Below are positions 37,798 to 45,912 of a stretch of 64,000 bases of DNA, in pieces. The DNA comes from Thalassoglobus sp. JC818 (GTDB lineage Bacteria > Planctomycetota > Planctomycetia > Planctomycetales > Planctomycetaceae). The stretch is taken from the NCBI RefSeq assembly GCF_040717535.1, contig NZ_JBFEFI010000001.1:1054001-1118000 (forward strand), given 5' to 3'. The stretch's first letter is position 1. Every line of letters starts with the position of its first letter. The notes below the pieces were generated by a model, which did not search any database, was not told the DNA's origin, and saw nothing but the letters and a program-made list of their open reading frames with translations. Position numbers and translations under genes: made by a program.

Positions 37798-39312
37798 TTA
37801 CGGGCAGTTTTCGCGGCAGCCGAATCTTGATGTCTCCAGATGGTAGAGTCGAACTTTTCCGGTGCGGCAATCGTAATAGGCATCTGCACAGGCGGTCGCA
37901 AAGAACGGTCCGATCGTCAGTCCGCATAATTGTGAGCACAGACTCGGAACTTCATAACGAGCTTGAACACGCACCGCCGGGAATCCTCCTCCTCCGCTGG
38001 AACCACCACCGAGCTGGACAATCGACTGTTCATCATTGTTCTCGTAAAGGCTGCGAGAACAGGGAAGGTCGGGAATTCTTGTCGGGTGGATGATCATTCC
38101 CTGCCGGGGAATCTGACAGTTACCCCAGCTTGCGAATTCCACATCTGTACACGGGCAGGCATTCGGGCCGTACTCAGGTGAGAAGGTATCGACGAAGGTG
38201 CCGCGCACGAAGGTTCCATCGTGAAAACAAACGGTGACCTGAACGCCCATCCGTCCGATGTCATCCGCTTCAATGGTCACTGGAGCCTGCCCCTGTCCTT
38301 GACCGCGGTCTCGTACCGGGGCTTGAAAACGAATTCGATCTCCAAGAGTAAATGGGTTGCAACCCGAGTTTGATCCCGGATCACAGAATTCCAGAGTCAG
38401 AGTCTTGGATCGATACGATGGATGCGTTTGTCCGGTAACATCACGGCCGCTACGAGAGCATTCGCGTCTTCCACCGGAGGGGTCATCTCCGGTCTGAACA
38501 CCAATCAAAAACGAGACCTGATTAGGATTCACTCCGAAGATGTCTGCCTGCGAAGTTCCAAGCGGACCCTGTGGACCATTTTGATTGAGATCACAGTCAA
38601 TGTCACCTGATCCACATCGAACGCGATTGCTGGGCTGATTGTCTTGCATGCTGGGAGAAACAGTCGGCGATTCCCCCGTAAAGTCAAAAACAGGATTGGT
38701 CACCTGTCCGTTGCGAGCGCGATAAACGTTCGGCAGTTCGTAAGTCACTCGGTGAATTGAAAGCGACGAGTTGTTTCCATTTCCGGGCTGAAAAGAAATC
38801 CCCCAATCGTTGTCTCCGTCGATTTCACCTTCGGCAGTTACGTCGAGCACAAGGCTGTAAGCGGAGCCGCACCCGGCAGGTTGGCAGGTGTCGAATTGAA
38901 AACGTTGGCCATCATCCCGGATGCTTCCGAAGACGAACACTCCATCGCATTCATCGTTCTGAAACAATCCCGTACCGGCGGAATAGTTGAGTGAAGGATC
39001 AACTTCAGTTAGGTCCACTGGTCGACCGTTGATGATGTTCGCAGACGAAAAATTGTTCCCGACTTGCCGAGGAAATGCTGTGTCCCCTGCCCCTGCATCG
39101 CCCCATGTCTTCACCGCAGCCATGGCGGCTGACTCAAGTGCATTCTTCAATTGAATGCGGGCTGCCCACAGATTTCCGACTTCCAGAACGACCGCGAGTG
39201 CAATCAGAAAGATCGGAATCGAAACAATCATCCAGAACGTGATGATTCCGGATCGATTCGAATCATCCGCACGATTGCTTTTCAGAACCTTGAAGACTGC
39301 TCGTGAGTTCAT
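37798..39312 (-). CDS. TadG-like secreted/pilus-associated protein
   Basis: About 504 residues from ATG 39312, chosen because GGAGAGG lies just upstream; the frame continues to 39360. The N-terminal helix SGIITFWMIVSIPIFLIALAVVLEVGNLWAARIQLKNALESAAMAAVKT is the Flp-pilus TadG/TadE-type membrane segment with a following A-rich helix. The remaining 430 residues are an extracytoplasmic region, rich in Asn/Gly/Asp/Cys with many paired cysteines (for example CNPF, CPCTD, CDLNQN), so probably disulfide-stabilised. No known adhesive domain is recognised. It starts within the 4-base overlap (ATGA) with the TadE-like gene upstream, so both are made together. Other tad genes are not in the window. Confidence 0.82.
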   Translation of the reverse strand: MNSRAVFKVLKSNRADDSNRSGIITFWMIVSIPIFLIALAVVLEVGNLWAARIQLKNALESAAMAAVKTWGDAGAGDTAFPRQVGNNFSSANIINGRPVDLTEVDPSLNYSAGTGLFQNDECDGVFVFGSIRDDGQRFQFDTCQPAGCGSAYSLVLDVTAEGEIDGDNDWGISFQPGNGNNSSLSIHRVTYELPNVYRARNGQVTNPVFDFTGESPTVSPSMQDNQPSNRVRCGSGDIDCDLNQNGPQGPLGTSQADIFGVNPNQVSFLIGVQTGDDPSGGRRECSRSGRDVTGQTHPSYRSKTLTLEFCDPGSNSGCNPFTLGDRIRFQAPVRDRGQGQGQAPVTIEADDIGRMGVQVTVCFHDGTFVRGTFVDTFSPEYGPNACPCTDVEFASWGNCQIPRQGMIIHPTRIPDLPCSRSLYENNDEQSIVQLGGGSSGGGGFPAVRVQARYEVPSLCSQLCGLTIGPFFATACADAYYDCRTGKVRLYHLETSRFGCRENCP

Positions 39313-39845
39313 GGAACCTCTCCGAGATACGGAAAGGTCGTAACTCCGTGAATCCAACAATTGGAAAGGTCGAATCCGAATTGGGCGAGACAGTTCGGAG
39401 AGACAACTTCAGCAGGGATACAGACGACGACCCGTACTGACCGCGGAGCACCACTCACGATGTTCGGCAGCGGAGGATCGTTTTCCTCTTCACACTCGCC
39501 ACTCGCGCTTGAGCCCCCTGCCCCAGCTGTATGTTGCAGCCTCAAGCCGCGTGATGCGTTTGGCCCGTAGCCAGCATTCTCGAAATACAGGTCGACGGTC
39601 TCTCGCAAGTCGTCGGCGACTTGGGATGTCGACGCGCTCGCCAAACCGGGAACGATGGACGCTTCCCTCGCAGCAATTCGACTCGCCATTGAGGCATGCA
39701 TCACGCCAACGAGCATCAGCCCCATCTCAACGATGGAGAAGAGAACGATGAGAAGAATTGGCAACCAGACAATCGCTTCAAGCGCAACGATTGCTCGGCG
39801 CTTCGGAAGCGATCGCTTCAGCTTGTCGATTTCGGTTGCACGCAT
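39309..39845 (-). CDS. TadE-like protein
   Basis: About 178 residues from ATG 39845; a TTG at 39920 would add 25 residues without a ribosome site. The membrane helix RAIVALEAIVWLPILLIVLFSIVEMGLML, with the acidic residue in the E-x-I-x-W-L-P start, is the TadE signature and marks a pseudopilin-like or minor pilus protein. A short helix (ASMASRIAAREASIVPGLA) follows. Then comes an extracytoplasmic Cys-containing part (GECEEENDPPLP; VVVCIPAEVVSPNCLAQ). It overlaps the TadG-like gene by 4 bases. No repeated upstream family member is seen. Confidence 0.85.
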   Translation of the reverse strand: MRATEIDKLKRSLPKRRAIVALEAIVWLPILLIVLFSIVEMGLMLVGVMHASMASRIAAREASIVPGLASASTSQVADDLRETVDLYFENAGYGPNASRGLRLQHTAGAGGSSASGECEEENDPPLPNIVSGAPRSVRVVVCIPAEVVSPNCLAQFGFDLSNCWIHGVTTFPYLGEVP

Positions 39846-40269
39846 TGCACTTCTGTCCGGTTCCCGAAGTCCGATTCGCGCAGTGTTCGAGGTGATCGTT
39901 GTCAGCCTCGCAAGGTTCAACGTCGCAAATGAGATTGCTCAAACGTCGAAGCCAGCGCACGAAGATCGCGACTCACTCAAAGAGTGCACGTAAGCGCTTA
40001 TCGGGAACCCAAAGACAGCTTCGCAACAGAGAGAAGCCAAGCGTGCTCTTTTCTGCCGTTTCTGGTGTGAAGAGATCGACCTTGACGATTTTCGATCCCC
40101 AGATGTTTCCGTCGCAGCAGTATCCTTCCGGAATATTCAACAACCCCGAAACAATCGGGAAATGCCTTCAAATCGGGAAGTGAGCGAACCGGAAAGCCTG
40201 TAGATCGAACTCTCGTCAGTCGGCCAGAGCAAGTTGCTCTTTCCTGTGCATACAAAATCAGAAAATGCT
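39846..40269. other. Gap of about 425 bases between TadE-like and sulfatase genes
   Basis: Contains intergenic repeat copy B at its right end and presumably the promoter for the TadE/TadG pair at its left. Short frames here are low-complexity or have no ribosome site. Nothing else is recognised. Confidence 0.45.
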
Positions 40270-40272
40270 CTA
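40225..40272 (-). repeat. Dispersed intergenic repeat, copy B (48-base deletion form)
   Basis: Read on the minus strand it begins TAGAGCATTTTCTGATTTTG and ends AGAGCAACTTGCTCT. It matches both ends of the long copies but lacks the middle, with the junction falling at a TGCAC sequence that occurs twice in the full-length form. The first TAG is the stop codon of the sulfatase gene at 40270-40272. Confidence 0.85.
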
Positions 40273-41688
40273 TTTGCCCTTTTTGTTGGTCTTATTCGCG
40301 TTTTTCTTCTGCGTCGGTGCATCGGGCGCATTGTTGGGTGGGAGCCATCGCTTCAGTTTCTCGATCTCTTCCTTCATCCCTGGATCACCCGCGATGTTGT
40401 TGAACTCTCCGCTATCACTCTCGTGGTCGTAAAGTTCTTCCGAACCGTCTTCGTAGTGAATGTACCGGAACTTCTCCGAACGGATGGCGTGATTGTTTCG
40501 CCCGTGCGTCGTGATCGCCGGGACGATCCACTTGGCATCGGCATCTTTCAGAAGCGGAACAATCGAAGTGCCTTCCAACTGCTCAAGCATTGCAAGATCA
40601 CACAATCGGCAGAGCGTTGGATAGAGACTCATCAAGTCTACTGTTCGATCACAGCGACTCCCCGGTTCTGTCATGCCGGGAACTGAAATAAACAATGGGA
40701 CGCGTGTCGCTTCTTCCCACAACGCGAACTTCCGCCAGTGTTCTTTCTCCCCAAGATGCCAGCCATGATCGCCCCAGAGAACGACGATGGTGTTGTCGTT
40801 GTACTGACTCTCTTCCAGGGCATCGAGCACGCGTCCAATCTGAGCATCAGCAAACGTAATACTGGCGAGATACGCCTGCACTGCGTACGCCCAATTGTCT
40901 GTCTCAAGAATTTTTGCGTGATCGCCTTGAGGCTTCGCCACTTTGACCCCAGCTTCTGGAATGTCGTCGAGGTCTCCTTCCGGAACATACGGGACCTTGA
41001 TCTCTTCGAGCGGGTACATGTCGTAATACTTGCGAGGAACCTGCCATGGCATGTGTGGTCGAAAGATTCCACAAGCAGCGAAGAATGGCTTCTCATGATC
41101 CGCTTCGAGGAGCTCGATCGTGTGCGATGCCGTCGCGTAGTCGTTCATTTCGGAGTCTTCGACGTCCAGAACTCCCCAGACAATTCCTCCCGCCTTGCTG
41201 TGTGGATCACTCGTGACAGCTTTCGTTGGCTTCGGATCGCCTCCCTTTTTCATGTAGTCGTCCCACGATGCCCGTTCATCAAAGGCCCCGTGGAAGATCT
41301 TTCCAGCCCCGGTCGAACGATAGCCGTTTGCTGAAAAGTGTTGAGGAATCGTCAATACGTCCGGCATTGCTGGCCGCCATGGTTGCGGATTGTGATAGAC
41401 GCCGCTGGTCCAGGGACGAACGCCTGTCATCAATGATGCTCGTGAAGGATTGCAAGCGGGGGCGGCACAGTATGCCCGTGTGAATGTCATTCCCCGCGCG
41501 GCCAGTCGCTCCAGATTGGGAGTCTGACATCCTTCGTACCCACCGAGTGGACTGATCCAGTCGTTGAGATCATCGACGGCAATGAACAGGACGTTTGGCT
41601 TCTCGGATGCATCAGCCATCGGAAGATGCATGAGGACGGCGAGTATGCCGACCCAGATTGAAATCGAACGCTGTGAAATTAGCCTCAT
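40270..41688 (-). CDS. Secreted sulfatase (iduronate-2-sulfatase-like)
   Basis: About 472 residues from ATG 41688, which starts a signal peptide (ISIWVGILAVLMHLPMADASE). The frame is open to 41865, but that extension looks non-coding. Sulfatase motifs: NVLFIAVDDLNDWISPLGGY (metal site), C-N-P-S-R in APACNPSRASLMTGVRP (formylglycine site), FFAACGIFRPHMPWQVP, and VVLWGDHGWHLGEKEHWRKF. The C-terminus is a Lys/Asn-rich tail (TQKKNANKTNKKGK), unusual for the family. The canonical C-x-P-S-R-x-x-L-x-T-G is intact here, unlike the sulfatase at 3-4.5 kb. Substrate is unknown. The stop codon lies in repeat copy B. Confidence 0.92.
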   Translation of the reverse strand: MRLISQRSISIWVGILAVLMHLPMADASEKPNVLFIAVDDLNDWISPLGGYEGCQTPNLERLAARGMTFTRAYCAAPACNPSRASLMTGVRPWTSGVYHNPQPWRPAMPDVLTIPQHFSANGYRSTGAGKIFHGAFDERASWDDYMKKGGDPKPTKAVTSDPHSKAGGIVWGVLDVEDSEMNDYATASHTIELLEADHEKPFFAACGIFRPHMPWQVPRKYYDMYPLEEIKVPYVPEGDLDDIPEAGVKVAKPQGDHAKILETDNWAYAVQAYLASITFADAQIGRVLDALEESQYNDNTIVVLWGDHGWHLGEKEHWRKFALWEEATRVPLFISVPGMTEPGSRCDRTVDLMSLYPTLCRLCDLAMLEQLEGTSIVPLLKDADAKWIVPAITTHGRNNHAIRSEKFRYIHYEDGSEELYDHESDSGEFNNIAGDPGMKEEIEKLKRWLPPNNAPDAPTQKKNANKTNKKGK

Positions 41689-41928
41689 GGCACCCATCTC
41701 GTTACGGATGTTTAAGAATCCACCGATCTGTTGTCGGGGGAAGGAACGCACTGAGCAGATTGTCAGTTTTGGTCCACATTCGCAAGGAATCGAGCGGGAC
41801 GGAGAAGCGTCGGACCAGAAGATTCGTGTTGGCGAAGAGGGGTTTGTGCAATAGAGTTCCCACAACCATCGAGAAAATCAGCACTTTTGAGATATCGAAA
41901 ACGAACGACTGCCCCGGAGAGTGAATTC

Positions 41929-42426
41929 ATGGCGAAGAAAGCGGCCCGTCCAAAACAGTATTGGCTGTTCAAGACTGAACCCGGTTCGTTCTCCATTGAC
42001 GACCTGGCCGCTTCAGAAAATCAATCGACTTTCTGGGACGGTGTTCGGAATTATCAAGCGAGAAACATGATTCGCGATGACATGCGTGTTGGCGATCGAG
42101 TCTTCATTTACCACAGCAACGCCAAGCCTATGGCCATCGTCGGAACTGCCCGCATCACCAAGGCTGCTTACCCGGACCATACGGCGTTCGACGAAAACGA
42201 AAAACACTTCGACGCGAAAAGCACCCCCGATGACCCGACCTGGTTCATGGTGGACATCAAGTTGACTCAGAAGTTCAAAACACCTGTCACCCGCGATGAT
42301 CTCAAAGCAGCCTCCGATCTGACAGAAATGATGGTTCTGAAAAAAGGTTCACGGCTCTCGATCCAACCTGTGACTGAAGCAGAGTGGGAGCGGGTACACG
42401 AACTCGCTGGCGCGAAACCCAAATAG
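41929..42426 (+). CDS. EVE domain-containing protein
   Basis: 165 residues from ATG 41929, with GGAG about 9 bases upstream; the frame runs in from 41887. Nearly the whole protein is one EVE domain, a PUA/YTH-like fold that binds modified bases. Features: YWLFKTEPGSFSIDDLA, FWDGVRNYQARNMIRDDMRVGDRVFIYHSN, GTARITKAAYPDHTAFD and WFMVDIKLTQKF. Similar stand-alone proteins (thymocyte nuclear protein 1 type) are conserved in bacteria and eukaryotes, with proposed roles in recognising modified nucleic acids; none is firmly assigned. Next on the same strand after 74 bases is the LPG-synthase-TM protein. Confidence 0.92.
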   Translation: MAKKAARPKQYWLFKTEPGSFSIDDLAASENQSTFWDGVRNYQARNMIRDDMRVGDRVFIYHSNAKPMAIVGTARITKAAYPDHTAFDENEKHFDAKSTPDDPTWFMVDIKLTQKFKTPVTRDDLKAASDLTEMMVLKKGSRLSIQPVTEAEWERVHELAGAKPK

Positions 42427-42500
42427 TCATCGACTCACGAAATCTGACAAGCTGAAATCAAAGCCACTTTCATCTCATCACACCTGCAGTACTGACGCAC

Positions 42501-43583
42501 ATGACCAGCAAAAAGCCTTTTTACCATCACAAGGCCTTTCAACTCACCGTGGGAATCGCGGTCTCCGTGCTGTGCATGTGGTTAGCACTTCGGCCGATCC
42601 TGAATGACGACGACGCCTGGGATCAGCTGGTTTTCGCGTTTCGAACCGCCGACTATCGAACACTGCCGGTCATCTTGATCGTCCTCTTCATTTTCTACTG
42701 GCTGAAAGCCTGGCGATGGCGATTGATGCTGGCCCCAATCGGTCAGTTCCGGCCCGTTAAAGATCTTCTTCCTCCAATTATGATCGGGTTCTCCTTCAAC
42801 AATCTCTTGCCAGCCCATCTCGGCGAATTCGTGCGTTGCTTCGTTTTCTCGAAGCAACAGAAAGTGCCCGTTGCGGTCTCGATTTCAAGCGTCGTTCTCG
42901 AGCGAGTTTTCGACGTCATCGCAATTCTTCTGTATCTGGGGATTGGACTGATCTTCATCGAAGGGGTCGACCCTTCGGTCAAGAAGACTGCCTACGTCTT
43001 CGCCGGAGCAGCAGCCGCCCTCGTGCTGGGAGGAATCGTGTACGTGATCTGGACGAAGCCTTTCGTCAATCTCGTGGAGAAGATCCTCAAGATGATCACC
43101 TTTATACCGCACTCATTGACGGACAAACTCTGTGAGATGCTGGAAGCGGGCGCTAAAGGTTTGGCATCGCTGAAGCACGGCCCCCTGCTCTTTGCCATCG
43201 TGGTCATTTCCATCATCAAATGGGCGTTCAACGGATCACTGATTCTGCTGGCACTGTGGAGCTTCGATATCTCCGTCTCCCCGGTTGTCGCGATGGTCTT
43301 GCTGGGAGTCGTAGCCTTTGGCGTGACAGTCCCTTCGTCTCCCGGCTACTTCGGGGTGATTCAACTTTGTTTCATGCTCGTCCTCGAGCTCTTCGTCCAG
43401 AACAAGCCAGCTATCTTTGCAGCTTCGGTCTACTACCACATGTCGCAATACATTCCGGTGACTCTGATCGGTATGCTCTACTTCCTCCGATCCGGAATGA
43501 GTATCGCCCAGGTTGAAGAAGAAAAAGAGGAGGCTGACGAACACTTAGGCGGACAAGTTGAATTGAACCCGGCAGAGAGTTAG
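42501..43583 (+). CDS. Lysylphosphatidylglycerol synthase TM-region protein (UPF0104)
   Basis: 360 residues with about eight hydrophobic helices matching the flippase-like membrane region of MprF. Family parts: WLALRPILNDDDAWDQLVFAF, FYWLKAWRWRLML, MIGFSFNNLLPAHLGEFVRCF, VLERVFDVIAILLYLGIGL and GVTVPSSPGYFGVIQ. The catalytic GNAT-like half of MprF is absent, so it is a lipid or isoprenoid-lipid flippase candidate, not an aminoacyl transferase. The C-terminus is an acidic tail (EEEKEEADE). No cognate glycosyltransferase is next to it. It converges with the methyltransferase gene. Confidence 0.9.
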   Translation: MTSKKPFYHHKAFQLTVGIAVSVLCMWLALRPILNDDDAWDQLVFAFRTADYRTLPVILIVLFIFYWLKAWRWRLMLAPIGQFRPVKDLLPPIMIGFSFNNLLPAHLGEFVRCFVFSKQQKVPVAVSISSVVLERVFDVIAILLYLGIGLIFIEGVDPSVKKTAYVFAGAAAALVLGGIVYVIWTKPFVNLVEKILKMITFIPHSLTDKLCEMLEAGAKGLASLKHGPLLFAIVVISIIKWAFNGSLILLALWSFDISVSPVVAMVLLGVVAFGVTVPSSPGYFGVIQLCFMLVLELFVQNKPAIFAASVYYHMSQYIPVTLIGMLYFLRSGMSIAQVEEEKEEADEHLGGQVELNPAES

Positions 43584-43656
43584 ACAACATTCGTTTCTTG
43601 CCGCCTGGTCACTGATCGTCGAACGATGTTCAGCACACGTTCGATTTGAATCTTTT

Positions 43657-44844
43657 CTATGCGAACAGCTGGTCAGTCGCCGTCGTATGCACCGCCAGTT
43701 GACTCTTGAGCGAATCGTATTCTTTTCGCTTCGCTTCTATCGGGCTGTCACTTGTTTTGACTGCCCGGATCAGCAGATTTTTCGGAGTGTGTTCAAGGTC
43801 GATGAATTCCAGAATCTGAGTGCGGTATCCACACGACTCCAAAGCCGCCGCGCGAAGTGCATCGGTCGCCATCGACGCGAAACGCTCTTTGAGAATTCCA
43901 TGCTTCAAAATGAGGTCCAGTTGTTCGTTTTCGACCTGATTGAACAACTGATGCTGACAACACGGGACCGCCAGAATGACGTTGGCTTGGGCACGAACGG
44001 CATAGCTGAGCGCCGCATCCGTAGCTGTGTCGCAGGCATGCAGAGAAACAGCGAGATGAACGGGCTCTTCTGCCGTCGCCTGATCCGGATCGATCCGTCC
44101 GGAGGAGAACGTCAAACCGCTCAGTTGTAATTTATCAGCCAATGACCGACAGCGATCGATGACATCCGTCTTTTGATCAATCCCCAGCAGTTGGACGTCT
44201 CTCTGATGAATGTTGGCGAGCAGATGATGCAACGCAAACGTGAGATAACTCAACCCGCAGCCAAAATCGACGACGCGCAGCGTCCCCTCTTTCGGCAAGT
44301 CCGAAACGACGTCATTAACAATCTCGAGATATCGATTGATCTGGCGGAACTTCTTTGTCTTCGAAGACTTGACCGCCCCTTTCTCATTCATGATCCCAAG
44401 AGCATGCAGAAAGGCACAAGGTGTCCCTTCTGGAATGAGATAATTCTTCGACCGGTCATGCGTGAACGAACGATCGAGCGCCGGCCCCTTGCGTTTTCGC
44501 CGAGTCAGTTTCATTCCCTTCCCAACAACGCGAACGTTCCACTCCTGCTCGTTGGTGAACAGATAGCCGTCTCTGAGCAGTTGCGGAAAATACCGATCCA
44601 GTTCGCTGAGAGTTTCCTCGATGCTTCGATTCGCGTGAGAGACTTTCTCGTCAATGAAGCTCTCCCATTGACAGATCAATTGACCTTTCACCTCAAAAGG
44701 TCGAATCCGAATCTTTCTCGGAACCGTGTCAGCGGTCTTCTGTTCACCAGAAGAAATCGGGTGGCTGAGTACAATCGTCCATGGCAATTTTCGCTCAAAC
44801 GCGAAACGGACAGCTTCCAGAAACTCTTCGAGGGGGGTCGTCAT
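43657..44844 (-). CDS. SAM-dependent methyltransferase (Methyltransf_32-like)
   Basis: About 395 residues from ATG 44844; a GTG at 44919 would prepend a Cys/Arg-rich stretch that looks non-coding. The N-terminal 190 residues are an unassigned domain. Then a class I methyltransferase domain begins with motif I LRVVDFGCGLSYLTFALHHLL. Motif II-like VQLLGIDQKTDVIDRCRSLA, HLAVSLHACDTATDAALSYA and NVILAVPCCQHQL follow. The CCQHQ motif with DFGCG is typical of the Methyltransf_32 group (related to METTL25/RRNAD1-like proteins), whose bacterial substrates are unknown. It diverges from the coiled-coil/Tsr3-like pair, which is an rRNA-modification candidate, so an RNA substrate is tempting but unproven. 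Confidence 0.8.
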   Translation of the reverse strand: MTTPLEEFLEAVRFAFERKLPWTIVLSHPISSGEQKTADTVPRKIRIRPFEVKGQLICQWESFIDEKVSHANRSIEETLSELDRYFPQLLRDGYLFTNEQEWNVRVVGKGMKLTRRKRKGPALDRSFTHDRSKNYLIPEGTPCAFLHALGIMNEKGAVKSSKTKKFRQINRYLEIVNDVVSDLPKEGTLRVVDFGCGLSYLTFALHHLLANIHQRDVQLLGIDQKTDVIDRCRSLADKLQLSGLTFSSGRIDPDQATAEEPVHLAVSLHACDTATDAALSYAVRAQANVILAVPCCQHQLFNQVENEQLDLILKHGILKERFASMATDALRAAALESCGYRTQILEFIDLEHTPKNLLIRAVKTSDSPIEAKRKEYDSLKSQLAVHTTATDQLFA

Positions 44845-44947
44845 TCCTGCCAAATCCAGTTCACCAAGAGTCGCTCGCCTCTCGCGGATGCAACTCGCTA
44901 TCCTTCTCCAACAACACACACTCTCTTAACTTGAATTGAGAATCGCA

Positions 44948-45124
44948 ATGGGACTGAATAAGAAACAGAAAAAGCAGATCGATGTTGCGAAAAAGAAGAT
45001 CCAGAACTTGCAGCAGCTTCTCGCTGCCGCGAAGGCTCAGCCTGACGATCCCGAAGACGTTCCGCGTCTGAAAGAGGAAATCGAGAAACAGAAACAACTG
45101 ATTGCAGAAATTGAAAAGTCATGA
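44948..45124 (+). CDS. Small coiled-coil protein
   Basis: 58 residues from ATG 44948 (a TTG at 44936 is also in frame). Almost entirely charged helix: [20 protein letters not shown], then [17 protein letters not shown] and [19 protein letters not shown], with leucine/isoleucine heptad spacing in both halves. The Pro/Asp turn in the middle suggests a helical hairpin. Its stop overlaps the start of the Tsr3-like gene (ATGA at 45121-45124), so the two are translationally coupled. The likeliest role is as a partner or chaperone of that enzyme; no family is recognised. Confidence 0.7.
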   Translation: MGLNKKQKKQIDVAKKKIQNLQQLLAAAKAQPDDPEDVPRLKEEIEKQKQLIAEIEKS

Positions 45125-45582
45125 CATCCCCTGAGGAATTCCCCCCGACGATTATCGTCGTTCACCCCAAGGAAAAGCGCAGCAAGTGTTCTGTAGAACC
45201 TCTTCGAGGAACTCCCGGATTCGAATTCTGGAAGTTTCCGGTCGATCGAACTGAACCGATGACAGGCTACTACCGGTTGGGAATCGGCGGGCCGCAGCTG
45301 ACCCCGGAAGATCGCAACTCCGGGCTTCTTGTCCTCGACGCCACCTGGAAGCTGGCCGGGCCGATGGAAGAAGCCTTCGACGACGTCCCGATTCGGAGCC
45401 TGAATTCGTGGAAAACGGCTTATCCCCGGAAGTCGAAGCTGTTCGAAGACCCCGCTGAAGGTCTCGCCACCATTGAAGCAGTCTTCGCTGCCTACTCGCA
45501 ACTCGGTCGCCCTACGGATGGTTTACTGGACAGCTACTACTGGGGCGAAAAGTTTCTCGAGATCAATTCCGACTTGCTGTAA
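45121..45582 (+). CDS. DUF367/Tsr3-like protein
   Basis: 153 residues. The pattern recalls Tsr3, the aminocarboxypropyl transferase that modifies small-subunit rRNA in archaea and eukaryotes using S-adenosylmethionine. It has [16 protein letters not shown] near the N-terminus, [11 protein letters not shown] where relatives have a (V/L)DCSW-type motif, then [30 protein letters not shown] and a C-terminal [19 protein letters not shown]. The WG-x-x-F-L-x-x-N end and the -S-x-E-A stretch are the best matches. The function here is inferred only, because bacterial members are little studied. It overlaps the coiled-coil gene by 4 bases. It is shorter than the eukaryotic proteins, as expected. Confidence 0.75.
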   Translation: MTSPEEFPPTIIVVHPKEKRSKCSVEPLRGTPGFEFWKFPVDRTEPMTGYYRLGIGGPQLTPEDRNSGLLVLDATWKLAGPMEEAFDDVPIRSLNSWKTAYPRKSKLFEDPAEGLATIEAVFAAYSQLGRPTDGLLDSYYWGEKFLEINSDLL

Positions 45583-45912
45583 ATCTCCTCCAAGACTGAT
45601 TCGAGAAAACTGGCAAGAATTTGCTTCGGGAACTCCCAGCCAATGTGTGGGAAGCGAAATCACTTCTTTGCCTCGGAACTTGTTTGGTCGGGTTCACGAA
45701 GATTTAACAGCTCTGAATTTGCCTGTCCGCAAGCAACCAAACGAACGTCAGCTCAAACGTTGGTGTCGCATGCTGCGTCGCCTCGTGAGGCGTTAAGTTG
45801 CTTGACTCGATTGCACAATCGCAATCTCATGCGAAGATGGAGGCGTACCGAAGACTTCAATCGAAACGTTCTCTTCCGCCGGACCAACATTCAGGGAACA
45901 GGAGAGTTTGCG
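45583..45912. other. Gap of 330 bases before the receiver-HATPase gene
   Basis: The reading frame of the next gene is open leftward to 45643, but the encoded residues are Arg/Ser/Cys-rich and not domain-like. A GGAGAG site supports the start at 45913. Nothing else is recognised, apart from where a promoter must be. Confidence 0.45.
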
